64,000 bases of DNA, taken from NCBI RefSeq assembly GCF_013267355.1, contig NZ_CP053985.1, positions 1,674,001 to 1,738,000 on the forward strand, in the 5' to 3' direction. The stretch is from Achromobacter pestifer (GTDB lineage Bacteria; Pseudomonadota; Gammaproteobacteria; Burkholderiales; Burkholderiaceae_B). The position numbers and the translations under genes were made by a program. The notes under the pieces were generated by a model. It worked only from the letters and a program-made list of their open reading frames with translations, ran no database searches and was not told where the DNA came from. Of the stretch, positions 1 to 6,847 are shown one piece after another; the stretch's first letter is position 1, and each line of letters opens with the position of its first letter.

Positions 1-682
1 GCAGCATCACCACCGTCGACTGGGGTATGCGCCGCTCCAGGAAGCGGGCTGAGCGCGGACTGGTCAGCTCGTCTTCTTCCGCGTGCATGATCAAGGTCGG
101 GCAGCGCATGCGCTCCAGCCCCTGCCGGACCATGCCGCGCAGCCGGTCCACCTGCCGCACGCAGGCCAGCGGCACCCATTGGTAATGGAAACCGTCGCCG
201 CGCGCGAAGCCCGCCTTGATGAAGGCGCGCACCAATTCGCTCTTGACGCCATAGGGATCTTCCTCGCGCACCCGAATCCACCGCCGCAAGCCCGGCAGGC
301 GATACACCAGGTAGCGCACGGCCCGGTACCAGGGCGTGCTCCACCCATCCAGGAAGACCGGCGCGGACAGCGACACCAGCGCGCCGCGCGTGTGCGATTC
401 ACGCTTGCACAGCTCCACCGCCAGCAGTGCGCCCAGGCACATGCCGATGACGTGCAGCACCTCGTATTGCGCGCAAAGCTCGCGATAGCGCTGCGTCACC
501 ACCGCCATCCAGTCCTCGACCTTCACATCGAGCAGGTCTTCCGGACAACCGGCATGGCCGGGCAAGGTCACGCCGTGGGGTTCGATCCCGGCGCGCGCCA
601 GCACCTTGTGCATGGCGCCCATGTCGAATTCGGTGCCGCCCAGCCCGTGGATGAGCAGCGCGCCGACGCGTTGCTGGCTCAC
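1..682 (-). CDS. alpha/beta hydrolase, 3' end outside the window
   Basis: The reading frame starts at a GTG at 682 and runs off the left edge, giving about 227 residues. The GTG is chosen because an AGGAG lies about 6 bases upstream and an in-frame stop closes the frame a few codons before it. An HGLGG oxyanion-type loop is at residues 12-16. The nucleophile elbow reads G-M-C-L-G (80-84), so the nucleophile would be Cys82 rather than Ser. A late HAEEDELTS stretch supplies a plausible catalytic Asp, and the His would lie beyond the edge. Fold assignment to the serine aminopeptidase/carboxylesterase-like hydrolases is fairly safe. The substrate is unknown. The divergent AraC-type gene at 869-1651 does not obviously share an operon with it. 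Confidence 0.8.
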   Translation of the reverse strand, partial: MSQQRVGALLIHGLGGTEFDMGAMHKVLARAGIEPHGVTLPGHAGCPEDLLDVKVEDWMAVVTQRYRELCAQYEVLHVIGMCLGALLAVELCKRESHTRGALVSLSAPVFLDGWSTPWYRAVRYLVYRLPGLRRWIRVREEDPYGVKSELVRAFIKAGFARGDGFHYQWVPLACVRQVDRLRGMVRQGLERMRCPTLIMHAEEDELTSPRSARFLERRIPQSTVVML

Positions 683-754
683 GGCGCACTCCTGGCCGGC
701 GGCAACGCCAAGAAAAACAAGTCATTCATGAAACACCCCTGAAGCATGGCGGGC

Positions 755-769
755 AGGACAAAAAGTCCT
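755..769. promoter_or_regulatory. short inverted repeat upstream of the hydrolase
   Basis: AGGAC-AAAAA-GTCCT is a 5-bp inverted repeat with an A-rich centre, located 73 bases upstream of the hydrolase start codon and between it and the AraC-family gene. It could be a regulator site. It is short enough to be chance. Confidence 0.25.
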
Positions 770-868
770 ATCCGACCCTGGCGTCATACTAGGCAGGGGG
801 TGTCTGGGAAGATCGGCAAAACTGTCGGAGAACCGTGAAAATGCGTAAAGCCCGCCGCCGGGGCCGCG

Positions 869-1651
869 CTACTCGCGTTCGGCCAGGTAGCGCGTGGGCG
901 TCACGCCGAAAACCGCGCGGAAGCTGCCGATGAAGGCGCTGGTGCTCTCGTAGCCCACCGATAGGCCGGCCTCGGTGACCGAGCCGCCGCGGCAGAGCAG
1001 CTCCAGCGCGCGCAGCAGGCGGGCCTGCTGGCGCCACTGTCCCAGCGTCACGCCGGTTTCCTGGCGGAAACGGCGCATCAGCGTGCGCGAGGACATGTTC
1101 AGGCGCTGCGCCCACTCATCGATGCCGGCCGTATCGTCGGGCCGGTCCAGCAGCGTATTGGCCAGATCCTGCAGGCGTGGATCGACGGGCATCGGCAACG
1201 GCACGGGCTCATGCTCGCGCTGCTTGAGTTCTTCCAGCAGCACGTCGAACAGCTGCTCCTGGTAGGCGGGAGACAAAACAGTGTTCGGCTGGACCGAGGT
1301 AAAGCGGTCCATCAGGGCTTCGATCAGCCGGGACGCAGGCCAGGACCGGCAGTGGTCCGGCAGGCGCCCGCAGGCGTCGCGGCGCACGTACAGGAACGAC
1401 CCGCGCGCCTCGCCGAACCAGCGCGCGCCGTGCTGCACGCCCGGCGGAATCCAGCCCAGGCTGCCCGGCATCACCGTCCAGACCTGGGCGCCCGCCTGCA
1501 CCAGCACCAACCCCTCGTGCACCAGCACCAGCATGCCCTCGTCATGGACATGAGAGGGCACGGCGATGCCTTTGGATTCGCGCCGTCCGTGGACGCTGAA
1601 CGGCGTCAGCAATACATCCGGCAGGGGGGGCGCAACGGCCACGTGAAGCAT
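869..1651 (-). CDS. AraC-family transcriptional regulator (cupin + HTH)
   Basis: The protein has 260 residues. The N-terminal part (about 10-95) is a cupin-like sensor with the HVHDEG metal/ligand segment and an IPPGVQH motif, as in AraC_N/cupin regulators. The C-terminal 100 residues hold two helix-turn-helix units: a first around NMSSRTLMRRFRQETG and a second around SVGYESTSAFIGSFRAVFG, ending with the family's TPTRYL. It acts in the cytoplasm on DNA. The likely target is the adjacent hydrolase gene or itself, which is an inference from position only. No strong ribosome binding site is seen before the ATG at 1651. Confidence 0.88.
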   Translation of the reverse strand: MLHVAVAPPLPDVLLTPFSVHGRRESKGIAVPSHVHDEGMLVLVHEGLVLVQAGAQVWTVMPGSLGWIPPGVQHGARWFGEARGSFLYVRRDACGRLPDHCRSWPASRLIEALMDRFTSVQPNTVLSPAYQEQLFDVLLEELKQREHEPVPLPMPVDPRLQDLANTLLDRPDDTAGIDEWAQRLNMSSRTLMRRFRQETGVTLGQWRQQARLLRALELLCRGGSVTEAGLSVGYESTSAFIGSFRAVFGVTPTRYLAERE

Positions 1652-1703
1652 GGTTGGCAGGTTTGAGCTACAGGTTGACGGTTTCCGGCGAGCGGATCTA
1701 GTT

Positions 1704-1722
1704 GGAAATGTACATCATTCTC
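1704..1722. promoter_or_regulatory. imperfect palindrome upstream of the Fur-type gene
   Basis: GGAAATG-TACAT-CATTCTC has two 7-base arms that match at 5 of 7 positions when one is reverse-complemented. It lies 33 bases before the Fur-family start codon and resembles the general form of Fur/Zur-type operators. Autoregulation is a guess. Confidence 0.3.
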
Positions 1723-1755
1723 ACCTGGATATCAGCCCCGCAAGGAGAACCCCCC

Positions 1756-2196
1756 ATGGACCACTCAAGATTGCGCCATGCCGGCATCAAGGCCACCTTC
1801 CCGCGCATGAAGATCCTGGATCTCTTCTATCAGCACGCCGGCCTGCACATGAGCCCGGCCGACATCTACCGCAACCTGCTCTCGGACAGCAGCAATATCG
1901 GCCTGGCCACGGTTTATCGCGTCATCACGCAACTTGAAGGCGCCGGCCTGCTCAAACGTACTCAGCTCGACGCCCACACCACCGTGTACGAGCTCAATGA
2001 CAAGGGACACCACGACCATCTGGTCTGCACCGATTGCGGACGGATCCTGGAGTCCAGCGACCCGGCCATGGGCCAGCTGGTCAGGAAGATCGCCAAGCGC
2101 AGCGGCTTCCTGCTGGACGCCTACAGCCTGGTGCTTTACGGCCACTGCGGCTGCGGCAAGAACGCGGCAGCCCTTCCTCACGGAGAATTCGAATGA
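1756..2196 (+). CDS. Fur-family metalloregulator
   Basis: The ATG at 1756 is chosen over an upstream in-frame start because AAGGAGA precedes it by about 8 bases. The 146-residue product matches Fur throughout: an N-terminal winged helix with the recognition helix near NIGLATVYRVITQLE (47-61), the HHDH metal segment at 85-88, the C91-x2-C94 pair, and a C-terminal YGHCGCG (128-134) supplying more cysteines. It represses genes when loaded with metal. The metal (iron, zinc or other) cannot be read from the sequence. It overlaps the next gene by 4 bases (ATGA), so the two are translationally coupled. It may be a second Fur paralogue rather than the main one. Confidence 0.9.
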   Translation: MDHSRLRHAGIKATFPRMKILDLFYQHAGLHMSPADIYRNLLSDSSNIGLATVYRVITQLEGAGLLKRTQLDAHTTVYELNDKGHHDHLVCTDCGRILESSDPAMGQLVRKIAKRSGFLLDAYSLVLYGHCGCGKNAAALPHGEFE

Positions 2197-2612
2197 ACCA
2201 CGAACAGTTTTTCTTCCACGACCTGTCCCAATTTCCCATCGTCACTTCCAGGCATGGCGGCGCGCCCGACGGCTATTCCGCCAGCTGGATACGCGAAATG
2301 GAGATGCTGGTGGACAACCCCCAGAGCTTCGTCATGGTCGTGCCCGACATGCGGCAGGAAGCCGGCCAGGCGGACCGCAAGGCCATGATCGAATGGCAGA
2401 CCGCCAACATGCCGCGCCTGAAGGCCCGTTGCCGGGCCTTCATCGCCGTGGAGGGCAATGCCGAGGCGCTGGACAAGATCCGCAAGCGCGGCGAAAAGAT
2501 GACCCACGCCTTCGGCGTGCCGTTCCTGGCCGTGGCCACCGTCGGCCAGGCGGCGCAATGCGCCCGCGAACTGCTGGGGCAGTCGGGGCCCGGGGGCTTC
2601 GTCGTGGACTGA
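2193..2612 (+). CDS. hypothetical protein coupled to the Fur-type gene
   Basis: The 139-residue protein starts at an ATG overlapping the stop of the Fur-family gene, with CGGAGA about 7 bases upstream. It has no signal peptide or membrane segment. The middle (about 45-100) is helical and charged, and near residues 110-118 there is a short hydrophobic strand, FGVPFLAVA. I do not recognise the family. Its tight coupling suggests a role tied to the regulator or its metal, which is inference. Confidence 0.75.
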   Translation: MNHEQFFFHDLSQFPIVTSRHGGAPDGYSASWIREMEMLVDNPQSFVMVVPDMRQEAGQADRKAMIEWQTANMPRLKARCRAFIAVEGNAEALDKIRKRGEKMTHAFGVPFLAVATVGQAAQCARELLGQSGPGGFVVD

Positions 2613-2717
2613 GGCCCGCCGATTTAAGACTTGGCCGCCAGCGCCGTTGTCCATGATGTCATGGCGCTGGCACCCGCAGGGTAGCGCCCCCTCCACCCCC
2701 AGGACCGGCCGCCCCGC

Positions 2718-3005
2718 ATGAACCGCGCACTCGCCTGCATGTTTTGCCAATCGACGCTTGCGCAGGGCGCGCCGCTGCTCGAAAAAAACGGCGCGGCCAT
2801 TTGCAGGGCTTGTGCCGATAGTTTCTCGGCCCTGTTCGCTGAACGCGCCTGGACCATGGCGGCCACCCTGCAGGAACAGCTGGACGTGCTGCTGGAGGAA
2901 AGCCAGCGCGCACTCGCGCACAGCGAACTGATGTCGGAGCGCGCCCGCAGCTGCGGTCTGAACCTGCACGATCTGTCGGCCGTGCCGGCGCGCACCCTGT
3001 CCTGA
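2718..3005 (+). CDS. small protein with two CxxC motifs
   Basis: This is a 95-residue protein with Cys7-x2-Cys10 and Cys29-x2-Cys32, a spacing expected of a zinc ribbon or treble-clef-like site. The remainder (about 45-80) is a predicted helix rich in Gln, Glu and Leu, compatible with a coiled coil. The ribosome binding site is weak. It lies about 105 bases after the Fur-family pair on the same strand. The four ordered cysteines and clean codon use argue that it is real. The function is unknown. Confidence 0.6.
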   Translation: MNRALACMFCQSTLAQGAPLLEKNGAAICRACADSFSALFAERAWTMAATLQEQLDVLLEESQRALAHSELMSERARSCGLNLHDLSAVPARTLS

Positions 3006-3025
3006 AATCCCCCTCTGACCTGCCG

Positions 3026-4045
3026 TCAGCGCCCTCCTCCAGCGATTTCCACGCGCTGGTCGATGGCGCCGAATGGCGTATCGCCGTCCCGTCCACGCGC
3101 GTAGATTCGGACGCGGTCGCCATGCCGCAAGTAGGGCGGCAGCCGCTCTTCGGCCATGCCATCGAGCTGGGCGCGAACCCGCGCTTCGGTGATGCAGGCG
3201 CTGCCCGCGGCCGGGTCTGCATTGCTGATGGTCCCCGCGCCGACGATGCTGCCCGCCGCCAGACTGCGCGTCCTGGCCAGATGCGCGATGATCTGGCCAA
3301 AATTGAAGACCACCTCACTATTGGCATGAGGCTCGCCGAAGCGCTCGCCATTGATCTCGATGCGCACGGGCAGGTCCAGCATGCTGTCCTTCCAGGCGTG
3401 GCCCAGCGCGTCGGGCGTCAGCGCGATAGGCGCGAAGCTGGTCGCGGGCTTGCTCTGGTAGAAGCCGAAGCCCTTGGAGAGTTCTCCAGGAATCAGCCCG
3501 CGCAGGGAAACGTCGTTGAGCAGGACGACCAGGGCGATCAGCTCGGCGGCCTGCGCGGCATCGGTGCCCATGGGTACGTCCTTGGTGATCACGGCGACCT
3601 CGGCTTCCAGGTCGATCTGATGGGCCTCGTCGACCGCCACGACGGGATCCTCCGGGCCGAGCATCACGTCCGACCCGCCCTGATACACCAGCGGTTCGTC
3701 CTCATAGCGCGGCGGAATGGGCTCCCGGCGCCACTGGTAGATCAGCCGCGCATGATTGCGGTAGACGGAGGCATCCGCCCACTGGTAGGCCCGGGGCAGC
3801 GGGGCCATGCACTGGCCGGCGTCGAACGCATCCGCGGCGGCCCACTCGGCGGCGTCGAACTCCTGGCTGCGGCGGACGAGCCGCGGCGCCACCGCATCCC
3901 AATCGTCCAGCAGGGCCTGCAGCGTTGCCGCGCCGGCCCCGGCGGATGCCCACCGCAAACCCGAGGGACTCACCAGCATCAACTCGCCGTCACGCGTGCC
4001 GTTCCTGCGCGTCGCCACGCGCAATGGCAAAGCAAGCTTCGTCAT
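3026..4045 (-). CDS. fumarylacetoacetate hydrolase family protein
   Basis: The 339-residue protein has the FAH catalytic-domain pattern: a metal-ligand acidic segment around DLEAEVAVI, the GFGFYQSKPAT and FAPIALTPD segments, and SEVVFNFGQIIAHLARTRSL followed by GSIVGAGTIS, which is the family's GxGT loop. Members hydrolyse C-C bonds in acylpyruvates (fumarylacetoacetate, fumarylpyruvate) or act as related hydratases or decarboxylases. It overlaps the VOC gene by 4 bases and is the last gene of the leftward catabolic operon. In that position it would act after ring cleavage. The exact substrate is not predictable. Confidence 0.9.
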   Translation of the reverse strand: MTKLALPLRVATRRNGTRDGELMLVSPSGLRWASAGAGAATLQALLDDWDAVAPRLVRRSQEFDAAEWAAADAFDAGQCMAPLPRAYQWADASVYRNHARLIYQWRREPIPPRYEDEPLVYQGGSDVMLGPEDPVVAVDEAHQIDLEAEVAVITKDVPMGTDAAQAAELIALVVLLNDVSLRGLIPGELSKGFGFYQSKPATSFAPIALTPDALGHAWKDSMLDLPVRIEINGERFGEPHANSEVVFNFGQIIAHLARTRSLAAGSIVGAGTISNADPAAGSACITEARVRAQLDGMAEERLPPYLRHGDRVRIYARGRDGDTPFGAIDQRVEIAGGGR

Positions 4046-4584
4046 GCCAGCCTCCCCGGCGTGGCCGCGACACCGCGCTTGTCTTCGGTCCAGCGGTCCA
4101 GCGCCGCGCGGGCCTCGTGCACATAGCCCTCAACGACGTCGGGCGCCGCCACTTCGACCGTCAGCTCCAGCCGCAAGCCATTGGGATCGAAGAAATAGAT
4201 CGATTCGATGTAGCTGTCGTGGTCCGTGACGCCGACCACCTCCACGCCATGGGCTTCAAGCCTCGCTTTCATGGCCAGCAGATCGTCGCGCTGCGGCACC
4301 CGCAGGGCGATGTGATTGACCCAGCCCGGCGTGTTCGGCGAAGGCAGCGCCGCGGTCTGGTCGCCCAGGTCGAAGAACGCGATGCAGGAGCCGTCGCGCA
4401 TGCGGAAGAAGATATGCACGTAAGGGCAGAATTCCCCGGTGCTGGGCACGGAGTCCTTCTTGATGACGTGCACCAGCGGCAAGCCCAGCAGGTCCTCGTA
4501 GAAGCGCCGGGTTTCCTCGGCATCCCGGCAGCGCCAGGCGAAATGGTGCAGTCCCTGCACGGGACGGGCGGCGGTATGGTCCAT
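4042..4584 (-). CDS. VOC-fold metalloenzyme (glyoxalase/extradiol dioxygenase-like)
   Basis: The product has 180 residues. The ATG at 4584 is used because GAGGAA sits 5-6 bases upstream. Two beta-alpha-beta-beta-beta modules are visible. The candidate metal ligands are His14 in LHHFAW, His91 in VNHIALRV and Glu140 in LRLELT, which is the His-His-Glu arrangement of vicinal-oxygen-chelate enzymes. In an operon with an aromatic-type FAD monooxygenase and an FAH-family enzyme, ring-cleaving dioxygenase is an attractive reading. Lactoylglutathione lyase-like or isomerase activity cannot be excluded. Its start region appears copied at 5615-5627 (see the relic there). Confidence 0.85.
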   Translation of the reverse strand: MDHTAARPVQGLHHFAWRCRDAEETRRFYEDLLGLPLVHVIKKDSVPSTGEFCPYVHIFFRMRDGSCIAFFDLGDQTAALPSPNTPGWVNHIALRVPQRDDLLAMKARLEAHGVEVVGVTDHDSYIESIYFFDPNGLRLELTVEVAAPDVVEGYVHEARAALDRWTEDKRGVAATPGRLA

Positions 4585-4592
4585 GCGATTCC

Positions 4593-5570
4593 TCAATCGA
4601 GCGAGATCTTGTTGGCGCGGATGACTTCGCCCCAGCGGGCCGATTCGGCGCGCGCCAGGGTCCTGAACGCATCGGGCGTTCCGGGCAGCGGCTCGAAGCC
4701 GAACTCGGCAAAGCGCTTCACCACGGCGGGATTGGCCAGGGCCGCGTTCAATTCCTGGTTCAGGCGCACAACCGCTGGCGCCGGTATGCCCTTGGGGCCA
4801 AGCATGCCTTGGAACGCGAACACCTCGGCGTCCGGCACGCCCAGCTCGGCCAGCGTCGGCACATCCGGCAGCAGCGGCGAACGGGTCTGCGAGCCGATGG
4901 CCAGCGGCCGCACCTTGCCGGCCTTGATGATGCCGGCCCCAGAGGCCAGGTCCAGGAACATCACCGGCACCTGCCCTCCCATCACGTCCTGCATGGCAGG
5001 AGCGGCGCCGCGGTAAGGCACGTGCGTCAGGCGCACGCCGGTGCGGCTCTGGAACAGCTCCATGGCCAGATGATGTGGCGAGCCATTGCCGACCGAGGCG
5101 TAGTCCACCTTGCCCGGTTCCGCCTGCACCCGCGCCATGAAGGCCTTGAAGTCCGCGGCGGGAAACGACGGATGCACCACCAGCACCAGCGGAAACTTGC
5201 CGATGGCGCCGATATAGGTGAAATCCTTTTCCGGACTGAAGGCCAGCTTGCGGAACAGATGTTCATTGAAGGCCAGCACGCCGTTGTCCGCCGACATGAC
5301 GGTATAGCCGTCGGGCTTGGCGTTCGCGACCTGCTCCGCGCCGATATTGGTCGCGGCGCCCGGCCGGTTATCGATGATGATCTGCTGACCCAGCGCGGCG
5401 CGCATGGACTCGGCCAGCGTGCGCGCCAGATTGTCGGTGCCGCCGCCCGCGGGGTACGGCACCACCCACTTGATCAGTTGGTCGGGATACTTGCCCTGGG
5501 CGCTGGCCAGCGGCGCGGCGGCGGCCAAGGCCGCGGCCCCCATGGCTTCGAGGAAATGGCGTCGGTTCAA
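4593..5570 (-). CDS. Bug-type TTT substrate-binding protein, copy 1
   Basis: This is a 325-residue periplasmic binding protein of the Bug/TctC family. A twin-residue RRHFLEA start leads into a hydrophobic stretch and an ASAQ cleavage site (about residue 25), so it is exported. Family motifs include WVVPYPAGGGTDNLAR, IIIDNRPGAATNIGAE, THVPYRGAAPAMQDVMGGQ and RPLAIGS. The start is a TTG at 5570, with AAAGGAG 6 bases upstream. The GTG of copy 2 sits in the same place. No TctA/TctB membrane genes are present here, as is common for orphan Bug proteins. It would bind a small carboxylate linked to the pathway encoded around it. Confidence 0.92.
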   Translation of the reverse strand: MNRRHFLEAMGAAALAAAAPLASAQGKYPDQLIKWVVPYPAGGGTDNLARTLAESMRAALGQQIIIDNRPGAATNIGAEQVANAKPDGYTVMSADNGVLAFNEHLFRKLAFSPEKDFTYIGAIGKFPLVLVVHPSFPAADFKAFMARVQAEPGKVDYASVGNGSPHHLAMELFQSRTGVRLTHVPYRGAAPAMQDVMGGQVPVMFLDLASGAGIIKAGKVRPLAIGSQTRSPLLPDVPTLAELGVPDAEVFAFQGMLGPKGIPAPAVVRLNQELNAALANPAVVKRFAEFGFEPLPGTPDAFRTLARAESARWGEVIRANKISLD

Positions 5571-5600
5571 GTCTGTCTCCTTTGTAATGGTCGTCGCCGG

Positions 5601-5627
5601 TCAGCCGGCTGAATTGGCGTGGATCAT
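5601..5627 (-). pseudogene. nine-codon relic joining a VOC start to a small-gene end
   Basis: Between the two Bug genes lies a nine-codon frame from an ATG at 5627 to a TGA at 5601. Its first bases and the preceding GATTGAGTAATTCC match the start region of the VOC gene (GATTGAGGAATCGC then ATG). Its last codons, TCA-GCC-GGC-TGA, match the end of the 67-residue gene (TCA-GCC-GAT-TGA). It is best explained as the junction scar of a tandem duplication of the Bug gene. Confidence 0.6.
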
Positions 5628-5635
5628 GGAATTAC

Positions 5636-6613
5636 TCAATCAAGCGCGATCTTGTTGGCGCGTATGACCTCGCCCCAGCGAGCCGATTCGGCGCGAGCCA
5701 GCGCCTTGAATGCTTCGGGCGATCCGGGCAACGGCTCGAAGCCAAACTCGGTGAACAGCTTGAACACCTCCGGCTTGGACAAGGCCGCGTTCAAGGCCTG
5801 GTTCAAGCGCGCAACGACCGGCGCCGGCAATCCAGCCGGGCCCAGCAATCCCTGGAACGCAAACACCTCGGCATCGGCAACCCCCAGCTCGGCCAGGGTC
5901 GGCACTTCCGGCAACAGCGGTGAACGGGCTTGCGAGCCGATGGCCAGCGGCCTGACCTTGCCCGCCTTGATGATGCCGGCCCCTGAAGCCAGGTCCAGAA
6001 ACATCACCGGCACCTGCCCTCCCATCACGTCCTGCATGGCCTGCGCGGCGCCGCGATAAGGCACGTGCGTCAAGCGGGTGTCGGTGCGGCTCTGGAACAG
6101 CTCCATGGCCAGATGATGCGACGATCCATTGCCGGGCGAGGCGTAGTTCACCTGTCCCGGCTCCGCTTGCACGCGAGCCAGGAAAGCCTGGAAGTCCGCG
6201 GCGGGAAACGCGGGATTCGCCACCAGCACCAGTGGAAACCTGCCGATGGCGCCGATGTAGGAAAAGTCATTTTCCGGGCTGAACGGCAGCTTCCTGAACA
6301 GATGCTCGTTGAAAGCCAGCACGCCGCTTCCGGCCGACAGGACCGTATAGCCGTCCGGCTTGGCCCGCGCGACATACTCCGCGCCGATGTTGGTCGCGGC
6401 GCCCGGCCGGTTGTCGATGATGATCTGCTGGCCCAGTTCCGCGCGCATGGCGTCGGCCAGCGCACGCGCCAGAATGTCGGTGCCGCCGCCGGCGGAATAC
6501 GGCACCACCCACTTGATGAGCTGCAGGGGATAGCGGTCTTGCGCGCGAGCCAGTGGCGCAACGGCAACCAGCGCCACGGCCGCCAGCGCTTCGAGAAAAT
6601 GGCGTCGGTCCAC
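5636..6613 (-). CDS. Bug-type TTT substrate-binding protein, copy 2
   Basis: This second Bug protein also has 325 residues and aligns with copy 1 without gaps, with roughly four in five residues the same by eye. The GTG at 6613 is preferred to the ATG at 6631 because AAAGGAG lies 6 bases before it, exactly as for copy 1. The signal peptide ends at LARAQ. Differences cluster in the ligand-facing parts (for example SAGSG against SADNG, and SRTDTRL against SRTGVRL), so the two may bind different substrates. It directly follows the 67-residue gene in the operon. Confidence 0.9.
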   Translation of the reverse strand: MDRRHFLEALAAVALVAVAPLARAQDRYPLQLIKWVVPYSAGGGTDILARALADAMRAELGQQIIIDNRPGAATNIGAEYVARAKPDGYTVLSAGSGVLAFNEHLFRKLPFSPENDFSYIGAIGRFPLVLVANPAFPAADFQAFLARVQAEPGQVNYASPGNGSSHHLAMELFQSRTDTRLTHVPYRGAAQAMQDVMGGQVPVMFLDLASGAGIIKAGKVRPLAIGSQARSPLLPEVPTLAELGVADAEVFAFQGLLGPAGLPAPVVARLNQALNAALSKPEVFKLFTEFGFEPLPGSPEAFKALARAESARWGEVIRANKIALD

Positions 6614-6643
6614 GTCCGTCTCCTTTGTCATGCTCGCCGCCCG

Positions 6644-6847
6644 TCAATCGGCTGAAAGCGATGGGTTGGGCAAATCGCACAAGGCTTGCTCGATGGCATC
6701 CAGGCAGCGCTGCTCATCCTGTACCTGCTCGAACAGCAGCAGGGCCAAGCGCGCCAGAAACAGCGACTCGCGTCCGCGCCCGGCGATAGCAATGGCATTG
6801 CTGCAGCGGGCATAGATGCGGTCCTGAACCGCGGCGTCTTCAATCAT
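6644..6847 (-). CDS. 67-residue protein of the monooxygenase operon
   Basis: The small frame starts at an ATG at 6847 with AAGGAG 7 bases upstream and overlaps the end of the FAD monooxygenase gene by 8 bases. The sequence is helical and leucine-rich, beginning MIEDAAVQDRIYARC, with an LARLALLLFEQV core and an acidic end. It has no signal peptide. The good ribosome site, the overlap with the upstream gene and the preserved end codons in the duplicated scar at 5601 all argue that it is expressed. The function is unknown. A small partner or stabiliser of the monooxygenase is possible. Confidence 0.7.
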   Translation of the reverse strand: MIEDAAVQDRIYARCSNAIAIAGRGRESLFLARLALLLFEQVQDEQRCLDAIEQALCDLPNPSLSAD

